A DNA stretch of 64,000 nucleotides from Photobacterium sp. GB-56 (GTDB lineage: Bacteria > Pseudomonadota > Gammaproteobacteria > Enterobacterales > Vibrionaceae), in NCBI RefSeq assembly GCF_003026105.1, contig NZ_PYNW01000005.1, positions 124,001-188,000 on the forward strand. The letters run 5' to 3'. The translations under genes were made by a program, and so were the position numbers. The notes beneath the pieces were generated by a model. It had not been told where the DNA came from. It made no database searches and was given only the letters and a program-made list of their open reading frames with translations. Shown here one piece after another: positions 1 to 9,270 of the stretch. Position 1 is the first letter of the stretch, and each line of letters begins with the position of its first letter.

Positions 1-507
1 TCGTCTTTCTTTATGAACTAACGGCGTCGTTTGCTGAGACCAACGACAATAGAAAGTTTCCTCGTAGTCGGTTATATATTTATAACGCCATCCATTATTT
101 AACAACCGTTGTAAAACAGCTTCTACAAATGACTTAGAAATTAATATCTCAATATTGTTTTTAATCCTACCTGAAAATGCCTCAACTTCAGAAAGTTGTA
201 ATGCGCTACCGCGAATATAGCGCCATGACGGTAATATACCTTGAAACTGTTTGGTTAACTCCTGATGTTCAAATTCTAATGATTGCTTTTGTTTTTCATA
301 ACTATGAAAGCCTGAAATTAGCTGTTGCTGGAAGAAAAGAGGAAGATCTTGCCAAATTTCATTACGTTCACAGGTTTTTTTTAATTGTCCTAGTAATGAT
401 AAATATCGAGCTTCCGTAATAATTTGGTAGAGAGATCTTGAATCTAAGGAAAGCAAAACCGTTGGAAGTCTCAACACATCAACCAGTCGTACTTGTTGAG
501 AAGCCAT
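1..507 (-). CDS. Nucleotidyltransferase-like protein (partial)
   Basis: An open minus-strand frame of 169 codons runs off the left edge, so the C-terminus is missing. It starts at an ATG (505-507) preceded by a good AGGAAG ribosome site. The pattern resembles the uncharacterised nucleotidyltransferase family (PF14907 type): a helical N-terminus, then WRYIRGSALQL, then RIKNNIEILIS, then LLNNGWRYKYI. In that family the second motif is usually a DxDLLV-like metal site; here the acidic positions read as N and E, so activity is doubtful. The family link comes from pattern recognition only. Neighbours give no functional clue. Confidence 0.5.
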   Translation of the reverse strand, partial: MASQQVRLVDVLRLPTVLLSLDSRSLYQIITEARYLSLLGQLKKTCERNEIWQDLPLFFQQQLISGFHSYEKQKQSLEFEHQELTKQFQGILPSWRYIRGSALQLSEVEAFSGRIKNNIEILISKSFVEAVLQRLLNNGWRYKYITDYEETFYCRWSQQTTPLVHKERR

Positions 508-765
508 AATTTCTTCCTAATAGATTGTTTAATTCATAGTCTAAGTATTAGTCTTTAATAATAAAAATCAAATTTACTCATAATGAAAGAGAATTTTTAT
601 TGCTAGGCAATCTTGAAATTAAGACACTTTTGGCTTCTATTGCTGCCGTTTGAAATTTGGTGACTGTAAATATTTTCTATCCATGTTCATAACTGTGAAA
701 TGCCACAATACAGCATGGTATTAATAAGTTAACATTCTGTATTTTATATAATTAATAGGTTTATT

Positions 766-1320
766 ATGCATGTAAAGCCGTTGCTGGGTACAGAATTGAT
801 CTTGGGTGGTGCACGTTCTGGTAAGAGTCGTTTAGCGGAACAGCTCGCAGAACAATCTGGCTTGGTTGTTAAATATGTAGCAACAGCAACCGCTTGTGAT
901 AATGAAATGGCTGAACGCATTCTAATTCATAAACAGCAACGTCCTTCTAAGTGGATACTGATTGAAGAGCCTTATGATTTGGCAAATATTATTCGTGAAC
1001 ATAGTAACAATCAGACATGCTTACTGATCGATTGTTTAACGTTATGGTTAAATAACTGCTTATTTCAACCTATTGGTAACCATTCATGGCAACAGGCAAA
1101 AACAGACTTTCTACACGCTATTAGTGAAGCAAAAGGGCATATCATTTTAGTGAGTAATGAAGTAGGGCAAGGAATAGTGCCGCTAGGTGAAGTTTCTCGT
1201 CGATTTGTCGATGAGAGTGGTTGGCTGCATCAAGCGATTGCGAAACAATCTGCACGGGTAATATTTGTAACTGCTGGTATACCACAAGTATTAAAAGGCC
1301 CGACGTTAAGCGTTGTATAA
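766..1320 (+). CDS. cobU: Adenosylcobinamide kinase / adenosylcobinamide-phosphate guanylyltransferase
   Basis: CobU phosphorylates adenosylcobinamide and then transfers GMP to it, activating the corrin ring for attachment of the lower ligand in the cytoplasm. The 184-residue protein has the P-loop GGARSGKS at residues 14-21, the RILIHKQQRP segment with the expected guanylylated histidine near residue 55, and the late VSNEVGQGIVP motif of the family. Length matches family members. It is first in a three-gene run with cobC 15 bp downstream and cobQ. No cobalamin riboswitch was recognised in the 250 bp upstream, so B12 feedback is not evident. Confidence 0.95.
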   Translation: MHVKPLLGTELILGGARSGKSRLAEQLAEQSGLVVKYVATATACDNEMAERILIHKQQRPSKWILIEEPYDLANIIREHSNNQTCLLIDCLTLWLNNCLFQPIGNHSWQQAKTDFLHAISEAKGHIILVSNEVGQGIVPLGEVSRRFVDESGWLHQAIAKQSARVIFVTAGIPQVLKGPTLSVV

Positions 1321-1335
1321 AAGGATGAGGATCTA

Positions 1336-1962
1336 ATGGCAAAGATAACCCAAATAGATATTCTACGGCATGGTTTACCTGAAGGTGATAATTGTTTACG
1401 AGGCCACACTGATTTTGTACTAACTGAACAAGGTTTTGAGCAAATGAAGGTGGCCATCGAAAATCTCAAAGACCTTGATTGTATTGTAAGCTCCTCATTA
1501 CAACGTTGCTCTTCATTTGCTGATTTTATGGCACATAAATTCATGATTAATGTTTTGCATAGTGATAGTTGGCGAGAAATGGATTTTGGAGATTGGGATG
1601 GGTTAACGCGTCAGCAGTTAGTTGAACAACTTGGGGATAATATTGACCATTATTGGCACGATCCCTGGCACGTTTGTGAAGACGGAACAGCGCCACATAA
1701 TGGCGAAACGCTAGAGCAGTTTGATATTCGGATAAAGCGAGCTTGGCAAGATTTATTAACACAGCATAAAGGAAAAAAAATCTTATTGGTTACGCATTCT
1801 GGCGTTATGCGTCAGCTGTTACGTCTGTTACTAGAAATGCCACGTAATAACACCTACCTTCATCGCATTCATTTACCTTATGCCGCCAGAATGCGCATTA
1901 CTGTCTATCATGATAATCAACAAGATTGGCCTCAGCTACAATGGCCGCCATTTTGTGATTAA
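1336..1962 (+). CDS. cobC: Alpha-ribazole phosphatase (histidine phosphatase superfamily)
   Basis: The 208-residue protein carries the phosphohistidine RHG motif at residues 11-13 and the second histidine motif [11 protein letters not shown]. CobC removes the 5' phosphate of alpha-ribazole phosphate, or of adenosylcobalamin phosphate, late in nucleotide-loop assembly. The superfamily is broad, but position between cobU and cobQ supports this role. It starts 15 bp after cobU and has an AAGGATGAGG ribosome site, so the two are probably cotranscribed. The usual partner cobS (cobalamin synthase) is not between cobU and cobC here. Confidence 0.88.
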   Translation: MAKITQIDILRHGLPEGDNCLRGHTDFVLTEQGFEQMKVAIENLKDLDCIVSSSLQRCSSFADFMAHKFMINVLHSDSWREMDFGDWDGLTRQQLVEQLGDNIDHYWHDPWHVCEDGTAPHNGETLEQFDIRIKRAWQDLLTQHKGKKILLVTHSGVMRQLLRLLLEMPRNNTYLHRIHLPYAARMRITVYHDNQQDWPQLQWPPFCD

Positions 1963-1997
1963 TTGCAATATCTTTACAGGATTTAATAAAACAAAAC

Positions 1998-3464
1998 ATG
2001 GATAAAATAGCGAATACAACACGGACATTAATGGTTCAAGGCACAACATCAGATGCAGGGAAAAGTGTGCTTGTCGCTGGAATATGTCGTGTACTTGCGC
2101 GTAAAGGCATTCGTGTTGCGCCATTTAAATCACAAAATATGGCGCTTAATAGTGCTGTAACGAAAGATGGCGGCGAAATTGGTCGAGCACAAGCCGTACA
2201 AGCTTTCGCTTGTGGTATTGAGCCCACCGTTCATATGAATCCAGTGTTATTAAAACCCAATACGGATATTGGAGCCCAAGTAATTGTTCAGGGTAAGGTG
2301 TTGGAAGATATGAATGCGATTGGCTATAACAGCTATAAGAAAGTTGTTATGAAGCCTATATTAGAATCTTTCCAGCGGCTGACGGAAGAATATGATGCGG
2401 TAATCATAGAAGGCGCTGGTAGTCCTGCTGAAATAAATCTTCGTGAAAATGATGTTGCCAACATGGGCTTTGCTGAAGAAGCGGATGTCCCTGTGATTAT
2501 TGTTGCTGATATAGACAGAGGAGGAGTATTTGCGCATCTCTATGGCACATTAGCTCTGTTATCTAAATCTGAACAAGCGCGAGTGAAAGGCTTTGTTATA
2601 AATAGATTTAGAGGAGATATTAAATTATTAGAATCAGGGCTTGATTGGCTTGAGAAAAAAACAGGTAAACCGGTTATTGGTGTGTTGCCTTATCTGCATG
2701 GTCTAATGCTAGAGGCTGAAGATGCCATTAACGTTCAACAAATCGATGCAGAAGATAATGCTATTACGGTTATAGTGCCCGTGTTTCCACGTATAAGTAA
2801 TCATACCGATTTTGATCCGTTGCGGATGCACCCACAGGTTAACTTACAATTTATTGGTAAAGGACAAGCGATCCCCCCTGCTGATTTAATTATTTTACCG
2901 GGTTCTAAAAGTGTGCGCAGCGATCTAGATTATCTACGATCTCAACATTGGGATAAACAGATACAACGTCATTTGCGTTTCGGTGGCAAAGTGATGGGAA
3001 TATGTGGCGGTTATCAAATGCTTGGAGAGTCAATTTCAGATCCTTATGGTATTGAAGGGAAAAGTGGAAATACACAAGGGCTTGGGTATTTACCTATAAC
3101 GACTGAAATTAAGCAGCATAAGCAACTTAAGCAAGTTTCTGGCTCTTTAACATTAACCGCGAATAATACCGTTGCTGTCACAGGCTACGAGATCCATGCG
3201 GGGGTTACGTCTGTTGAAACAGAGCAAGATGCGCCTATTAAACTCACCGATGGAGTGGATGGTATGTTAGGTGTAGATAATCAAGTTTTTGGTACGTATT
3301 TACATGGGATCTTTGAGCTGCAATCGGCTTGTAATGAAATCTTAGCTTGGGCTGGTTTAACAGATATCCGAACTTCTGATTTTCAACAAACGAAAGAAGA
3401 TGGGATTAACATAATTGCAGATGCAGTAGAGCAGTATTTAGACTTAAATAACTTAGGGTTTTAG
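1998..3464 (+). CDS. cobQ: Cobyric acid synthase (glutamine-hydrolysing)
   Basis: CobQ (CbiP) amidates adenosylcobyrinic acid diamide at four side chains, using ATP and glutamine. The 488-residue length is normal. The N-terminal synthetase domain has GTTSDAGKS near residue 15 and [13 protein letters not shown]. The C-terminal type-1 amidotransferase domain has the nucleophile loop [12 protein letters not shown] (Cys336) and the catalytic histidine in GTYLHGIFE (His436). It lies 35 bp after cobC and ends the run. No other early corrin-ring genes are present, so the locus may serve salvage or the late steps of a pathway encoded elsewhere. Confidence 0.95.
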   Translation: MDKIANTTRTLMVQGTTSDAGKSVLVAGICRVLARKGIRVAPFKSQNMALNSAVTKDGGEIGRAQAVQAFACGIEPTVHMNPVLLKPNTDIGAQVIVQGKVLEDMNAIGYNSYKKVVMKPILESFQRLTEEYDAVIIEGAGSPAEINLRENDVANMGFAEEADVPVIIVADIDRGGVFAHLYGTLALLSKSEQARVKGFVINRFRGDIKLLESGLDWLEKKTGKPVIGVLPYLHGLMLEAEDAINVQQIDAEDNAITVIVPVFPRISNHTDFDPLRMHPQVNLQFIGKGQAIPPADLIILPGSKSVRSDLDYLRSQHWDKQIQRHLRFGGKVMGICGGYQMLGESISDPYGIEGKSGNTQGLGYLPITTEIKQHKQLKQVSGSLTLTANNTVAVTGYEIHAGVTSVETEQDAPIKLTDGVDGMLGVDNQVFGTYLHGIFELQSACNEILAWAGLTDIRTSDFQQTKEDGINIIADAVEQYLDLNNLGF

Positions 3465-4193
3465 TTAGTCGAATCAAAAAGATAGTTATTAATATATTAT
3501 ATTGGTTTTCTATGACTGGAATACGCGGTATATACAAACGCTATCATTAAGTTATATCAAGTAATCTAAGTATTTATAATATTTAATACGTACTTTTTTT
3601 ATTCTATTGACATAAAAAATGGAAAAGCTAAGTATGTAGTTTATTGACAGGCGTGGTACTTATTGGATATATGTAAAAATATAACATCAAGTAGTGGTTT
3701 AACTGCGGTATTAAATCCCTTCATTTAAAGGCAGTGGAGTTGACAATAATTATTTTTATAGAGAATTTAGTATTATCGTTGTCAATATATTACTAGTCTT
3801 AACATGGGGTTATACTATTGAGAAATCTGAAAAGGATTCACAATTAAGCAAGTAATTTGATTACTTAGTTGTTATTTTGTGCGGTTAATCTCTCATAAAT
3901 TAAATGAAATTTTAATTGGCCATTTTGCGATAAGGGGCAAATTTAAGTATGTAATAGTAATATTGACTGAAGATTAAAGTGATATAAATCCCAGATTCAT
4001 ACAGTTCAATGTCTATTCATAATATTAATTACCTTACAGGTTGGTAATAAAATACAGAAAGTATGTATAAAAATTTCATGTTTAGCTTTAATGGGGCCAA
4101 TGATTCTTTTGATGACGCATAACATTGCTGTTAAACTGATTAAAAAGAACGTTCTTCTTTTATTGTGGCTGTTATTGATGTTAAAGGAATAAT
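3465..4193. other. Intergenic region, 729 bp, AT-rich
   Basis: No convincing gene was found. A minus-strand frame at 4006-4305 overlaps the next gene antisense and looks fortuitous. TTGACA at 3644-3649, 17 bp before ATATAT, is a reasonable sigma-70 promoter with no obvious gene nearby. An inverted repeat around 3740-3786 (TTGACAATAAT against ATTATCGTTGTCAA) may be an operator. The length and base composition suggest decayed sequence. Confidence 0.4.
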
Positions 4194-4673
4194 ATGAGTA
4201 AGCTGTTATGTATCGCATCTTTATTAATGATGATGTGTTCATTAAATGTGAAAGCAGAGGATTGGAACTCATCAAGTATTGACGGACATTACGTTTTATC
4301 TGCATTGATCACGCCACCAGAACTCGGTGGAAAAAAGTTATTCTTTAAACTCTACAAAGCGAAGTATAACAATAATGGCTTTGAGCGTTTTTTAAGTCAA
4401 TGCAATATTCAAGGTCTTAATGGTACCGTATCCATGCTCATTAATGGCAAGAAAATTGAGATGGAAAAGCATTGTAAGAGAAATGAAGACAATTTGAATT
4501 ACTGGGCTTATACACCTAAAACTAATAATGATTTAACCTTTGTTGTATCTCAATTTAGAAATACAGAATTTGTAGATATAGAAAAAACATTTGTTAATGT
4601 TTATAAGCAAAAAGATGATTTGTTTTTTCATATATCAACACAGCGCTTCAGTGATATTTGGATGAGCCGCTAA
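4194..4673 (+). CDS. Hypothetical secreted protein
   Basis: The 159-residue product starts with a clear Sec signal peptide: MSKLL, a hydrophobic stretch, then cleavage near VKA-ED at residue 22. The mature part is about 137 residues, mostly polar and beta-rich in look, with two cysteines (in QCNIQG and KHCKRN) that could form a disulfide. No family was recognised. The start has an AAAGGAATA ribosome site. It stands alone between two non-coding stretches. Periplasmic location is inferred; function is unknown. Confidence 0.7.
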   Translation: MSKLLCIASLLMMMCSLNVKAEDWNSSSIDGHYVLSALITPPELGGKKLFFKLYKAKYNNNGFERFLSQCNIQGLNGTVSMLINGKKIEMEKHCKRNEDNLNYWAYTPKTNNDLTFVVSQFRNTEFVDIEKTFVNVYKQKDDLFFHISTQRFSDIWMSR

Positions 4674-4998
4674 ATATATAGCTATACCATATGTATGGGA
4701 GAAGGTTTACTCACTATTCTCCCTCTCTTTCCTTTCTCCTTCTGCACACATGCACGTAGTCGATTTAGCAATCTGAGTTGTGACTATCCTCAAGGAGGAG
4801 TTGTCTTGATCTATATAGACGATACTTTTAATTTAGAACAGTTAGACTATTGATTCGTTCTTGTTCCTGTAAACCAAGCCATTCCCATTGTGTTCATTAT
4901 GTTAAGGCTTGATGTATGCCTTTTTGCTATTAAAAGGCTATTCAACTTGTCGTAAGGTAGTAAGTGGTGTAATTTCTTCTTATCGCAAGGGGAATACA
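4674..4998. other. Intergenic region with weak hairpin and strong ribosome site
   Basis: GGGAGAA (4697-4703) pairs with TTCTCCC (4717-4723) and is followed by a pyrimidine-rich tract, a weak terminator candidate for the upstream gene. AAGGAGGAG at 4792-4800 is a near-perfect Shine-Dalgarno sequence but is followed only by a 15-codon frame from TTG 4806 to TGA 4853. No longer gene is visible. Confidence 0.4.
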
Positions 4999-5604
4999 AT
5001 GTCAAAAAGCATTTATCTATTACGCCATGGTCAAACAACGTTTAACGCTCAACAACGCTTACAAGGACATTGTAACTCAGGCTTGACGGAATTAGGAAAA
5101 GAACAAGCATCTATGATTGGCTCATCTATCAATCTAAAAATTGGTAATAAAAAGCATTGGGCTGTTTATTGCAGTCCACTTGGCAGAGCGATAGAAACAG
5201 CCAAAATAGTCTGTGAAGAGTTAGGAATAGATAGCAATTTAATAACGACTGATGAGCGCTTAAAAGAGTTTAGTTTAGGTGACTGGGAAAAATGTTTTAT
5301 TCCTGATTTAGTTCAGAATAATCCGAAGCTATTGAATCATCGTGATTGGTATCTCTCAGCACCAAATTGTGAATCATATGAATCAGTTGTTCATCGAATT
5401 AAAGATTTTTTACATGATGACTTAATTCCTGATCATCTTATCGTTGTTTCACATGGTCTAACAGGTGCAGTGTTCAGAGGGGTATATGCTGCCATGAGCT
5501 ACAGTGAAACCTTTGAGCAAGATTTACCACAAAATGCATTTTTTTTATTAGCAGATCATAAGATTAGCCGCATACAGTGTGAAGTATCAGTGGAAGCTGT
5601 GTAA
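4999..5604 (+). CDS. Histidine phosphatase family protein
   Basis: The protein has the phosphoglycerate-mutase-type signature SIYLLRHGQTTFN, with the phospho-accepting histidine in RHG at residues 9-11, and a second motif VVSHGLTG. From the chosen ATG it is 201 residues, normal for small cytoplasmic phosphatases of the GpmB/CobC group. That ATG follows AAGGGGAA at good spacing; a frame extending upstream to 4909 lacks a ribosome site and adds an atypical N-terminus. It is not in an operon. Substrate is unknown, and it is only distantly similar to the cobC product in this window. Confidence 0.85.
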   Translation: MSKSIYLLRHGQTTFNAQQRLQGHCNSGLTELGKEQASMIGSSINLKIGNKKHWAVYCSPLGRAIETAKIVCEELGIDSNLITTDERLKEFSLGDWEKCFIPDLVQNNPKLLNHRDWYLSAPNCESYESVVHRIKDFLHDDLIPDHLIVVSHGLTGAVFRGVYAAMSYSETFEQDLPQNAFFLLADHKISRIQCEVSVEAV

Positions 5605-6110
5605 AACAACACGTACTCGCTGTTTATTATTGCTTTTATAAATTTTAAAGTGTTATAGTTTTAAAGCTTTAGGCGACGGCTTGAAGCAGGGAGTGCAGAG
5701 AATAATAGTAATCAGCGACTATAATCTGGCTTATCACGGGTTGTGCCGACCTAACTTGCGGTGACGTTAAGTTAGGACATCGCCGACATGGCGGGATTAA
5801 GGTTCGATGAGATCGGAGCTGACTCATTGTTGTAGGTATTCCATAGTCCTACCTCCCACCTTATATAGAAACAGGCTCTTTATAGTTTGTATTATCACTA
5901 ACGGTCTTTTGTAAGTTTCAGTTTTCGTTAGAGAATACGTAGATTGTGAACAATAGGTTATATGTTCATCTTCGGTTCATCTTCAGTCAGTTAATTTAGT
6001 TGTAAGCTAAAAATAACTGCTACGAGAGAGTGCAGATCAGTTTAGAAAGAAAATAGTAACAAGTGAGTTAACTATTGTTCTATCTAAATTTTATAGAGAG
6101 AGGCTTAGCC
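5605..6110. other. Long 5' region upstream of a small membrane protein gene
   Basis: This 506-bp stretch has no gene of useful size. Its left part (about 5673-5870) is richer in G+C than its surroundings and full of complementary segments, described separately as a candidate structured RNA. The right part is AT-rich and ends in a GAGAGAGG ribosome site for the gene at 6111. Confidence 0.5.
5673..5870. ncRNA. Candidate structured RNA or long leader
   Basis: The segment holds several perfect short stems: CCTAACTT (5750-5757) with AAGTTAGG (5768-5775), CGCC with GGCG around 5781-5793, and GTAGG with CCTAC around 5832-5852. GGGAG near 5689 could also pair with CTCCC near 5852 and close the domain. 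Local G+C is higher than the flanks. No match was recognised to tmRNA, 6S, RNase P, SRP RNA or common riboswitches. Strand is uncertain; a plus-strand leader of the gene at 6111 is possible. Confidence 0.3.
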
Positions 6111-6386
6111 ATGAAAAATTTACTTACTGGTTTTGTTGCTGTAGTTATTGGATTATTTACTGTTTCTTTTGCTGCGATAATGGCTCTTTTAATGGGCGTC
6201 GTGGCATTAATTGCAAAACCATTTATTAAACGCAAATTAGCATCAGAAGGTGTTCAATTTGAAGAGCGTACTTTTAGTGAAGGTTTTGCTGGACGAGATC
6301 GCAAAGTTGACACGGATTACCGTCAACAATCAGCACATACAGTGATTGATGGTGAGTTTGAAGATGTAACTATGCGTAAATGCTAA
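6111..6386 (+). CDS. Small inner-membrane protein
   Basis: The 91-residue product starts MKNLLTGF and has a long hydrophobic region (about residues 5-40, one or two membrane helices). A polar tail follows with KRKLASEGVQFEERTF and acidic/basic residues, probably cytoplasmic. The ATG at 6111 has a GAGAGAGG ribosome site; the ATG at 6075 does not. A strong terminator follows, so the gene is probably monocistronic. No family was recognised. The long upstream region hints at leader-mediated control, which is inference. Confidence 0.65.
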   Translation: MKNLLTGFVAVVIGLFTVSFAAIMALLMGVVALIAKPFIKRKLASEGVQFEERTFSEGFAGRDRKVDTDYRQQSAHTVIDGEFEDVTMRKC

Positions 6387-6425
6387 TTATGTAGCAATCA
6401 CCAATACACAATAAGTACTTAATTA

Positions 6426-6460
6426 AACGCCAAATGTTTATTCATTTGGCGTTTTCTTTT
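6426..6460 (+). terminator. Intrinsic terminator
   Basis: AACGCCAAATG pairs with CATTTGGCGTT across a 6-base loop and is followed by TTTCTTTTT. It closes the small membrane protein gene at 6111-6386. Confidence 0.85.
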
Positions 6461-6575
6461 TCTGGTCAACTACGATTTACTGTTCTGTTTTAACTATGTC
6501 TCATTTCTTGTGTGTTGATGCATATTTACTTACCCCGATGGTACAATGCTTTAACGCTTATTAGGGAGAGACGCT

Positions 6576-7505
6576 ATGCCATACGATTCGTTAATCACCA
6601 TTGCTATATTTATTTTTGTTGCGATAGTCATTATTGCATCCTGTGTTAAAACTGTTACTCAGGGATCTGAATGGACAGTAGAACGTTTTGGACGCTATAC
6701 CAAAACACTTCGTCCAGGTCTAAATTTGATTATTCCTTTTATTGATAAAGTCGGTAATAAAGTGAATATGATGGAGCGAGTGTTAGATATTCCTGCGCAA
6801 GAAGTTATTTCTCGTGATAATGCTTCAGTAACAATTGATGCAGTTTGTTTTATTCAAGTGTTCGATGCGGCAAAAGCAGCATATGAAGTATCAGATCTTG
6901 AACTCGCTATTCGTAATCTAACGTTAACGAATATGCGTACGGTGTTGGGCTCTATGGAGCTTGATGAAATGTTATCGCAACGAGATACCATTAATAGCCG
7001 CCTACTCACAATTGTCGATCAAGCAACCAATCCGTGGGGTATTAAGATCACTCGTATTGAAATAAAAGACGTACAACCGCCTACAGATTTAACCGCAGCA
7101 ATGAACGCGCAGATGAAAGCTGAACGAAACAAACGTGCTGAAATTTTGGAAGCTGAAGGTGTGCGCCAAGCTCAAATTCTCCGTGCTGAAGGACAAAAGC
7201 AATCAGAAATTTTAAAAGCTGAAGGTGAAAAACAGTCAGTGATTCTGCAAGCAGAAGCGAGAGAACGTGAAGCTGAAGCTGAAGCCAAAGCAACGAAAAT
7301 GGTATCAGATGCAATAGCGAATGGTGATGTTAAAGCAATTAATTACTTTGTCGCGCAAGGCTATACGGAAGCACTAAAAGCGATAGGGCAGTCTGAGAAT
7401 GGTAAAGTCATCATGATGCCATTAGAAACCACGGGCTTGATGGGTTCTGTTGCCGGTATTGCCGAGTTATGGGGTAATAAAACAGATAAAGGTGGGAATG
7501 CATGA
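6576..7505 (+). CDS. SPFH/stomatin-family membrane protein (QmcA-like)
   Basis: The 309-residue protein has one N-terminal membrane anchor (about residues 6-25) and then the SPFH/band-7 domain with [20 protein letters not shown] and [21 protein letters not shown]. An Ala/Glu-rich coiled coil follows (about residues 170-245), with repeated EAEG/AEGxKQS units. Such proteins form oligomeric rings in the inner membrane and are linked to quality control and membrane microdomains. The stop overlaps the start of the NfeD gene by 4 bp, the classical stomatin-NfeD operon. An AGGGAGAG ribosome site supports the start. Confidence 0.92.
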   Translation: MPYDSLITIAIFIFVAIVIIASCVKTVTQGSEWTVERFGRYTKTLRPGLNLIIPFIDKVGNKVNMMERVLDIPAQEVISRDNASVTIDAVCFIQVFDAAKAAYEVSDLELAIRNLTLTNMRTVLGSMELDEMLSQRDTINSRLLTIVDQATNPWGIKITRIEIKDVQPPTDLTAAMNAQMKAERNKRAEILEAEGVRQAQILRAEGQKQSEILKAEGEKQSVILQAEAREREAEAEAKATKMVSDAIANGDVKAINYFVAQGYTEALKAIGQSENGKVIMMPLETTGLMGSVAGIAELWGNKTDKGGNA

Positions 7506-7951
7506 TCGACTTACTAGAACAAATGAATTTCTGGCATTGGATAGCATTAGGCTTAGTGTTATTGCTACTTGAACTACTTGGCACTGCTGGGTATTTATTA
7601 TGGCTTGGTATTTCAGCTGTTCTAGTCGGCGTCTTATTAATAATGTTACCTGTTTCATGGCCCTTACAGTGGGTTTGTTTTGCAGTATTTGCGCTATTTA
7701 CCACTTGGTTATGGTGGAGATACCAGCATAAAAAAGACAAAACGGATGCCTCTGTTTCAAAATTAAATCAACGTGGCGCTCAATTGATTGGTCAAATTAT
7801 TACAGTAGAAAAAGCAATGAATGCTGGAAATGGCCGATTGCAACTTGGTGATACCACATGGAGTGTTAAAACAGACGTTGATTTAGTTGAAGGGCAGAAG
7901 GTTGTGGTCGTTGATGTAGAAGGAATAACCTTAATTGTAAAACCTTCATAA
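7502..7951 (+). CDS. NfeD family protein
   Basis: The 149-residue product has an N-terminal hydrophobic block (about residues 12-75, two or three membrane helices) and a C-terminal beta-rich segment (about residues 90-149, ending [14 protein letters not shown]) typical of the NfeD OB-fold. It lacks the ClpP-like protease domain of long NfeD proteins, so it is the short form. The ATGA overlap with the stomatin gene implies translational coupling, and partnership with that protein is well established for the family. Confidence 0.9.
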   Translation: MIDLLEQMNFWHWIALGLVLLLLELLGTAGYLLWLGISAVLVGVLLIMLPVSWPLQWVCFAVFALFTTWLWWRYQHKKDKTDASVSKLNQRGAQLIGQIITVEKAMNAGNGRLQLGDTTWSVKTDVDLVEGQKVVVVDVEGITLIVKPS

Positions 7952-7956
7952 TAAAA

Positions 7957-7984
7957 AATGCGCAGTACAGAGTACTGCGCATTT
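7957..7984. terminator. Bidirectional terminator
   Basis: ATGCGCAGTAC pairs with GTACTGCGCAT around a 3-base loop, flanked by A-rich and T-rich ends. It lies between convergent genes, the NfeD gene on plus and the ToxR-like regulator on minus, and can serve both. Confidence 0.8.
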
Positions 7985-7986
7985 AG

Positions 7987-9270
7987 TTATTTATTTGTTG
8001 AGCTTGATGAAGAGTATGAAAAAATCGCATAAGGATTTGCTTCACTGGTGTTATTCCAGACAAATCCTGTTGTATTATCAAGCATTAATACTAGATGAGG
8101 TTGCTCGTACACTAAGTAACTAAAAAAAGGTTTATTATTTTGAAAACCTTGTTCAACTAAACTACTATGCTTTAAAGCGAGTGATTTCTTTTCATCAAAA
8201 TTTACACTTGGTTGATAAGACCAGTGAAACATTTCAGGTTCAATTTTTACCGTTTTCAAAAATTGAGAACCTTTATCATACAATATTGCTTTGGCTGCGC
8301 TGATAGAGAGAGGGTGAAACATGCCACTCTCTTTCTCTTGAATAAAAGACATCATTGAATAATTAAAGATGCCGTTTTTATTTGTTGGAGTAAGAAAGAG
8401 ATGCGTAACCTTTGATTGAATACCTGATTTATCAATATATGACGTGTAGGCAATTGACGTTGGTTCTTGCGTATTCTCAGTATGAATAATCGGTGTACCG
8501 TGATAGTTCTTTTTATTGTTAACGACAATATCAGCAAATGTCGACCACTCATTTGGTACTATTTTATAGCTAAAATCACTATTCTTTTTACAAACTTTAT
8601 TGCTGTCTACAGTGCACCATGCCGCAGAATAAAAACTATCTGTCTTATAAAGATAGACTCGTTGATTTTTAGTCGTAATTGAACCGAACTTATTAACTTG
8701 TTGATTAATAATCTCTTTTACTTTACCCCGTAGATCTGCGAGATCTTCAGCATTTGACGCTATATAAGTAAAATCATTGCTACCAACTCGATCTTTATCA
8801 ATTAAATAGTATTTTGGCGATCCAGAATAAGGATATTTCATCCAAGCGATTCCACTTATGATCACCACTAAACTAATGGCGGAAAGAGCGATTGTTTTTT
8901 TTCCGATTTTCTTTAATGGAGATAAACGTTGAGAGTCTGATAAATCAACCGTCTCTCGAGTGAATTCTCGAATTTGATAACCGACACGTGGCAATGTTTC
9001 TATTACATCACCTTTTTTTTCTTCATTCAGCTTCACACGTAGAGCGCGAATGACTTGAAATAAAGAAGCTTCAGTTACAATGCGATCGGGCCAACCTACA
9101 TTTAAGAGTTCATTTTTTGTTACGGGTTTACCATAATTATCTATGAGATACGATAAAATGTATTGCTCAGATAAGTTTAACTTGAGCGTAGATTCTGGTG
9201 TTTTAAGAACGCCTTGGCTCTCTACATAACACACATTTGTCTGGAATCTTATCTGCTCAGTATTTGGCAT
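7987..9270 (-). CDS. ToxR/CadC-type membrane-bound winged-helix regulator
   Basis: The protein has an N-terminal OmpR-type winged helix (about residues 20-105) with LNLSEQYILSYLIDN, VTEASLFQVIRALRVKL and the wing IETLPRVGYQI. One membrane helix follows (about residues 128-145, IALSAISLVVIISGIAW), then a periplasmic domain of about 280 residues. The periplasmic part has a cysteine pair in WCTVDSNKVC that could form a redox-sensing disulfide. The start at 9270 is preferred because AGAGG lies 7 nt upstream; an ATG nine codons earlier has no ribosome site. Ligand and targets are unknown. Confidence 0.82.
   Translation of the reverse strand: MPNTEQIRFQTNVCYVESQGVLKTPESTLKLNLSEQYILSYLIDNYGKPVTKNELLNVGWPDRIVTEASLFQVIRALRVKLNEEKKGDVIETLPRVGYQIREFTRETVDLSDSQRLSPLKKIGKKTIALSAISLVVIISGIAWMKYPYSGSPKYYLIDKDRVGSNDFTYIASNAEDLADLRGKVKEIINQQVNKFGSITTKNQRVYLYKTDSFYSAAWCTVDSNKVCKKNSDFSYKIVPNEWSTFADIVVNNKKNYHGTPIIHTENTQEPTSIAYTSYIDKSGIQSKVTHLFLTPTNKNGIFNYSMMSFIQEKESGMFHPLSISAAKAILYDKGSQFLKTVKIEPEMFHWSYQPSVNFDEKKSLALKHSSLVEQGFQNNKPFFSYLVYEQPHLVLMLDNTTGFVWNNTSEANPYAIFSYSSSSSTNK

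Noticed and set aside
177..419. Plus-strand 80-codon frame
   Set aside because: It lies antisense inside the minus-strand nucleotidyltransferase-like frame, has no ribosome site and no family features.
4006..4305. Minus-strand 99-codon frame
   Set aside because: It overlaps the signal-peptide gene at 4194 antisense, has AT-driven composition and no recognisable protein features.
5673..5870. tRNA, tmRNA, 6S RNA, SRP RNA or c-di-GMP riboswitch in the structured segment
   Set aside because: I looked for the conserved cores of each (T-arm, GEMM motifs and others) and found none, so only a generic structured call was made.
7081..7314. Leu/Gln-rich minus-strand frame inside the stomatin gene
   Set aside because: It is the antisense shadow of the Ala/Glu-rich coiled-coil repeats.
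7258..7320. Tandem repeat in the stomatin gene
   Set aside because: The AEGxKQS-like units are ordinary coiled-coil repetition of the family, not a DNA-level satellite.
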